37,764 bases of DNA from an uncultured Verrucomicrobiota bacterium (GTDB taxonomy: Bacteria > Verrucomicrobiota > Verrucomicrobiia > Limisphaerales > UBA8199), in contig CAIQQM010000214.1 of assembly GCA_903873945.1 (NCBI GenBank), positions 1 to 37,764 of the forward strand, given 5' to 3'. Both the position numbers and the translations under genes were made by a program. Of the stretch, positions 36,755-37,764 are shown piece by piece; position 1 is the stretch's first letter; each line of letters starts with the position of its first letter. The notes below the pieces were generated by a model. It was not told where the DNA came from. It was given only the letters and a program-made list of their open reading frames with translations, and ran no database searches.

Positions 36755-37620
36755 TCAGTAATCGTTCAAAACTGCCCGCCTATAGCGGTTAGTCCCAACG
36801 CTCACGTAGATGTAATTGCTGTCAATGGACACCACGCCGGCGCCGAGGCCGTACGTAGTGTCCGTTGAGTTGGTCACGGTGCGCGGCAGGAGGGCCAATA
36901 TCGCGCTGATAGTAGTAGTGGTAGTAACTGTGCCACGGGCACGGAAAAACGTGCAGGGCAGCGCCATATTGAGCGGGATTGTCAGCGTGATCTCGCCGCT
37001 ATTGGTCACGCTGGTGTATGTGGTGCAAGTTTGCCACACGAGGGGCGCAGTCAAGTTGGTGCAGGCTTCCACGCACCACCCATCCACAAGATTTGTTTGA
37101 GCGATCTGAAGTACCCCATTCGTGCCCGCAATCGTGAAGGAGTCGATGCGCGGATAGCTGGCACTTGACACCATATCCATCGCGGGGATGTTGTGCGCCG
37201 TGAATAAAACGTGTTCATAACCACCTGTATCTACGTAGCTGTTGAGCACCCAAGCTCCCGCCATTTGGACAGGAGGTGCCAGCACATGAATCGCCGAATC
37301 CACGTAATCCTTGGTCGCTGCATCAGAGCCGTTGACTGGCTTGGAAAATTGAAAGGGTTGGCCGAAGAAACTGTTGGTATGGCCAAGCAACTCCCAGTGA
37401 TCGAGGCCGAACAAGGTAATATATCCCACGCCTCCGCCGGCACCGATTACTGCGAGTGAGATGGCGTTGGTTGTGGTGAAGCCGTTGGTCAGAACAAACC
37501 AGGCGGTCGAACCGTCAAAGCTGCCCACCAACTGCTCAAATACATTCGTGCCGGGTAATCCGGGTGGTGGGGAGCCGCCCAGCATGCCGCCAGAAAGGCT
37601 CCAATCGTAGAGCTGTGGCA
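36755..37620 (-). pseudogene. Phage tail-fibre-like / secreted protein, 5' end truncated by IS insertion
   Basis: ORF 36755..37723 contains GSDAATKDYVDSAI and terminal GAGVVSIDSNYIYVSVGTNRYRRAVLNDY (tail-fibre-like motifs). Its first ~35 codons are read from the opposite strand of IS3-like sequence, so its own start is missing. Confidence 0.65.
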
Positions 37621-37764
37621 CGCGGGTGACGTGACTTCGCTTTTTCGGGCCACTTGCAGTGTTAGTCTGGGCCGGACGAAAGGACCAGACAATGAAAGGC
37701 AAACGATATACGACGGAAGACAAGATCCGGGTACTGCGAGAGGCGGACCGTGGCGAGAAAAGCA
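37621..37764 (+). mobile_element. IS3-family-like insertion sequence, left end only (boundary approximate)
   Basis: TGACTTCGCTTTTTCGGGCCACTT... leader followed by a transposase OrfA N-terminus; runs off the right edge. Confidence 0.65.
37692..37764 (+). CDS. IS3-family transposase OrfA, partial
   Basis: MKGKRYTTEDKIRVLREADRGEKS, typical IS3-family OrfA N-terminus. Confidence 0.78.
   Translation, partial: MKGKRYTTEDKIRVLREADRGEKS

Overview
The window looks like a chromosomal segment of a Verrucomicrobiota-like bacterium (inferred from gene content and composition only). It opens with the N-terminal ~2,000 codons of a giant DUF11/SdrD_B-type surface protein on the minus strand. This gene is missing from the ORF track because it runs off the left edge. 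A PaaK-like adenylate-forming enzyme on the plus strand follows. A long minus-strand block (about 26.9 to 7.9 kb) then encodes, in transcription order, a small secreted Gly/Arg-rich protein, T2SS genes gspE-F-G-H-I-J-K-L-M-C, a secretin split over two ORFs, a ZraS/NtrB-type histidine kinase, an NfnAB-like flavoprotein pair and an NtrC-type sigma54 activator. A 1.5 kb region at 26.95-28.48 kb has no convincing genes and is rich in palindromes and repeats. After it come a PHP-family histidinol phosphatase, an HtrA/Do protease with an in-frame kinase remnant behind its stop, and a minus-strand cluster of a TrpF-like protein, a LOG-family protein and a LIM+DA1-like metallopeptidase. The right end holds a DUF4912 protein, a single-domain response regulator, an AsmA-like protein and a phage-tail-like gene cut by an IS3-type element. 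The observations most worth following are the DA1-like peptidase, the secretin split inside an N-domain, the AAACTTKACC motif array bracketed by 65-bp direct repeats, and the HtrA/kinase remnant junction. All domain calls are from reading the sequence by eye; no searches were run.
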